Part shown: positions 4,452 through 5,104 of the stretch, in pieces
How the letters are laid out: each line of letters begins with the position of its first letter
Numbering within the stretch: position 1 is the first letter of the stretch
Source of the DNA: Candidatus Zipacnadia bacterium
Lineage (GTDB): Bacteria > Armatimonadota > Zipacnadia > Zipacnadales > UBA5352
Length of the DNA: 5,104 bases
NCBI GenBank assembly: GCA_029820915.1
Contig: JALGUI010000205.1
Location: 1-5,104, forward strand
Direction of reading: 5' to 3'
The notes under the pieces: generated by a model
Database searches by the model: none
Told to the model about the DNA's origin: nothing
The model's input: the letters and a program-made list of their open reading frames with translations, nothing else
Program-made: the position numbers and the translations under genes

Positions 4452-5085
4452 CTGCGCCCAGCTCCCTTCGGAGCTCGTCCAATGGGAAGCGGTCGCCGGG
4501 ACACGCCGTCGCCGCGAGCTCGCAGTGCCCGTACACATCCTCGGGGCGCAGGCGGTACTTGGTCAGCAGGTCGCGCAGCAGCGACTCGAGCGTCGCCATC
4601 TGCTCCGGGGTAGGCTCGGCGGGCTGCTGAGCCCGGTCGGGGTTGGCGCCGGAATCGAAGTTGCCGACCAGGCAGATACCCAGGTAGTCATTGTAGCCGC
4701 TGGTGTGGGCGCCGAGCATCCACTCGGGCCGTCCGCGCTGCAGTGTGCCGTCGGGCAGGATGGCGTAGTGGTAGCCGATGTGATAGACCTCGCCGCGGTA
4801 CTCGGCGCTGAAGCCCCGCTGCTCATGCCAGCGTGCGATGCGGTCCGCGTCCACTGTGTGCCCCTCGACGACCGCGCCGGTCGCGGTATGGTGGATGACT
4901 ATGCCCGCGGGCCCGCGGAAGAACAGGCGTCGGGGCCACCTCGGCCCGAGGCGCACGGACAGCCCGCCCACGGCGAGAATGAGCAGGGCCGCCACCAGCA
5001 GGACTGCCTCGGCCCGGCCGCGCCGTGGGTGGCCGGGGGCGGATCGCGACGCGCCGTCGGATATGTTGGACGCGGGCGCGGTCAT
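4444..5085 (-). CDS. Membrane-anchored N-acetylmuramoyl-L-alanine amidase (Amidase_2 / PGRP fold)
   Basis: A zinc amidase that cuts the bond between N-acetylmuramic acid and L-alanine in peptidoglycan. The N-terminal 25 residues are polar and Arg-rich (RRGR at 21-24), followed by one hydrophobic segment at about 26-43. This should anchor the enzyme with its catalytic domain outside the cytoplasmic membrane; an uncleaved anchor is likelier than a cleaved signal. The Amidase_2 domain spans about 60-200. The zinc ligands are H65 (in IVIHHTAT), H187 (in YGHCEL) and C195 (in ACPGD), and the active-site Tyr is Y105 (in GYHY), so it should be active. LGAHTSGYN and LGICLVGNF (about 124-143) are typical. 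ATG at 5085 is used; a GTG two codons earlier (5091) is equally possible. Neither has a clear Shine-Dalgarno site, and the frame is open to the window edge, so a start outside the window cannot be excluded. Role (recycling, remodelling or defence) is not evident from the neighbours. Confidence 0.9.
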   Translation of the reverse strand: MTAPASNISDGASRSAPGHPRRGRAEAVLLVAALLILAVGGLSVRLGPRWPRRLFFRGPAGIVIHHTATGAVVEGHTVDADRIARWHEQRGFSAEYRGEVYHIGYHYAILPDGTLQRGRPEWMLGAHTSGYNDYLGICLVGNFDSGANPDRAQQPAEPTPEQMATLESLLRDLLTKYRLRPEDVYGHCELAATACPGDRFPLDELRRELGAGK

Positions 5086-5104
5086 GGTCACGCGAGGCTT
5101 CGCC

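Noticed and set aside
3963..4538. 191-residue version of the small acidic-tail protein
   Set aside because: The added 78 residues overlap the amidase gene, are Arg/Ser-rich without pattern, and the strong AGGAGGAA site and membrane segment both point to the ATG at 4304.

Overview
This is a GC-rich bacterial window in which every supported gene lies on the minus strand. Reading 5'->3' on that strand, the order is: a membrane-anchored peptidoglycan amidase (4444-5085), a small single-pass protein with a long acidic tail (3963-4304), a large polytopic membrane protein of the DUF6785/DUF6784 type (1918-3867), a CtBP-like D-2-hydroxyacid dehydrogenase (524-1546), and a 46-residue single-pass membrane protein (38-178). 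The two small proteins start well inside, or are absent from, the longest-ORF view. The short protein at 38-178 was found by reading the minus strand directly.

Organism: the GC bias, good Shine-Dalgarno sites (AAGGAGGT, AGGAGGAA) and a DUF6785/6784-type protein point to a bacterium. That membrane-protein family is, as far as I recall, common in environmental Armatimonadota, Planctomycetota and related phyla, so a metagenome-type member of one of these is my best guess. This is inference, and nothing in the window fixes the phylum. No rRNA, tRNA, integrase or transposase is visible.

Layout: the gene gaps are 139, 95, 371 and 345 bases, so this is a loosely spaced co-directional row rather than a tight operon. 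The two short gaps hold a G-rich run (4411-4431) and a bulged hairpin (3900-3935). The two long gaps flank the dehydrogenase gene and hold the most unusual material. In 1560-1917 there is a 167-base near-perfect inverted repeat (1672-1838) that can fold as a cross: a 27-bp outer stem, two lateral hairpins, a 23-bp inner stem and an apical hairpin. It is followed by a second direct copy of its right arm (1875-1903). In 179-523 there is a diverged element with the same order of parts (307-485). Each is preceded by short 7-base repeats. The repeated unit has a constant 18-base tail but a hairpin whose sequence differs in every copy while the pairing is kept.

Functionally the genes do not form one obvious pathway. 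The amidase acts on cell-wall peptides outside the membrane, three of the five products are firmly membrane-associated besides the amidase anchor, and the dehydrogenase is a soluble NAD-dependent enzyme of unknown substrate. The structured intergenic repeats are the feature I would look at first.
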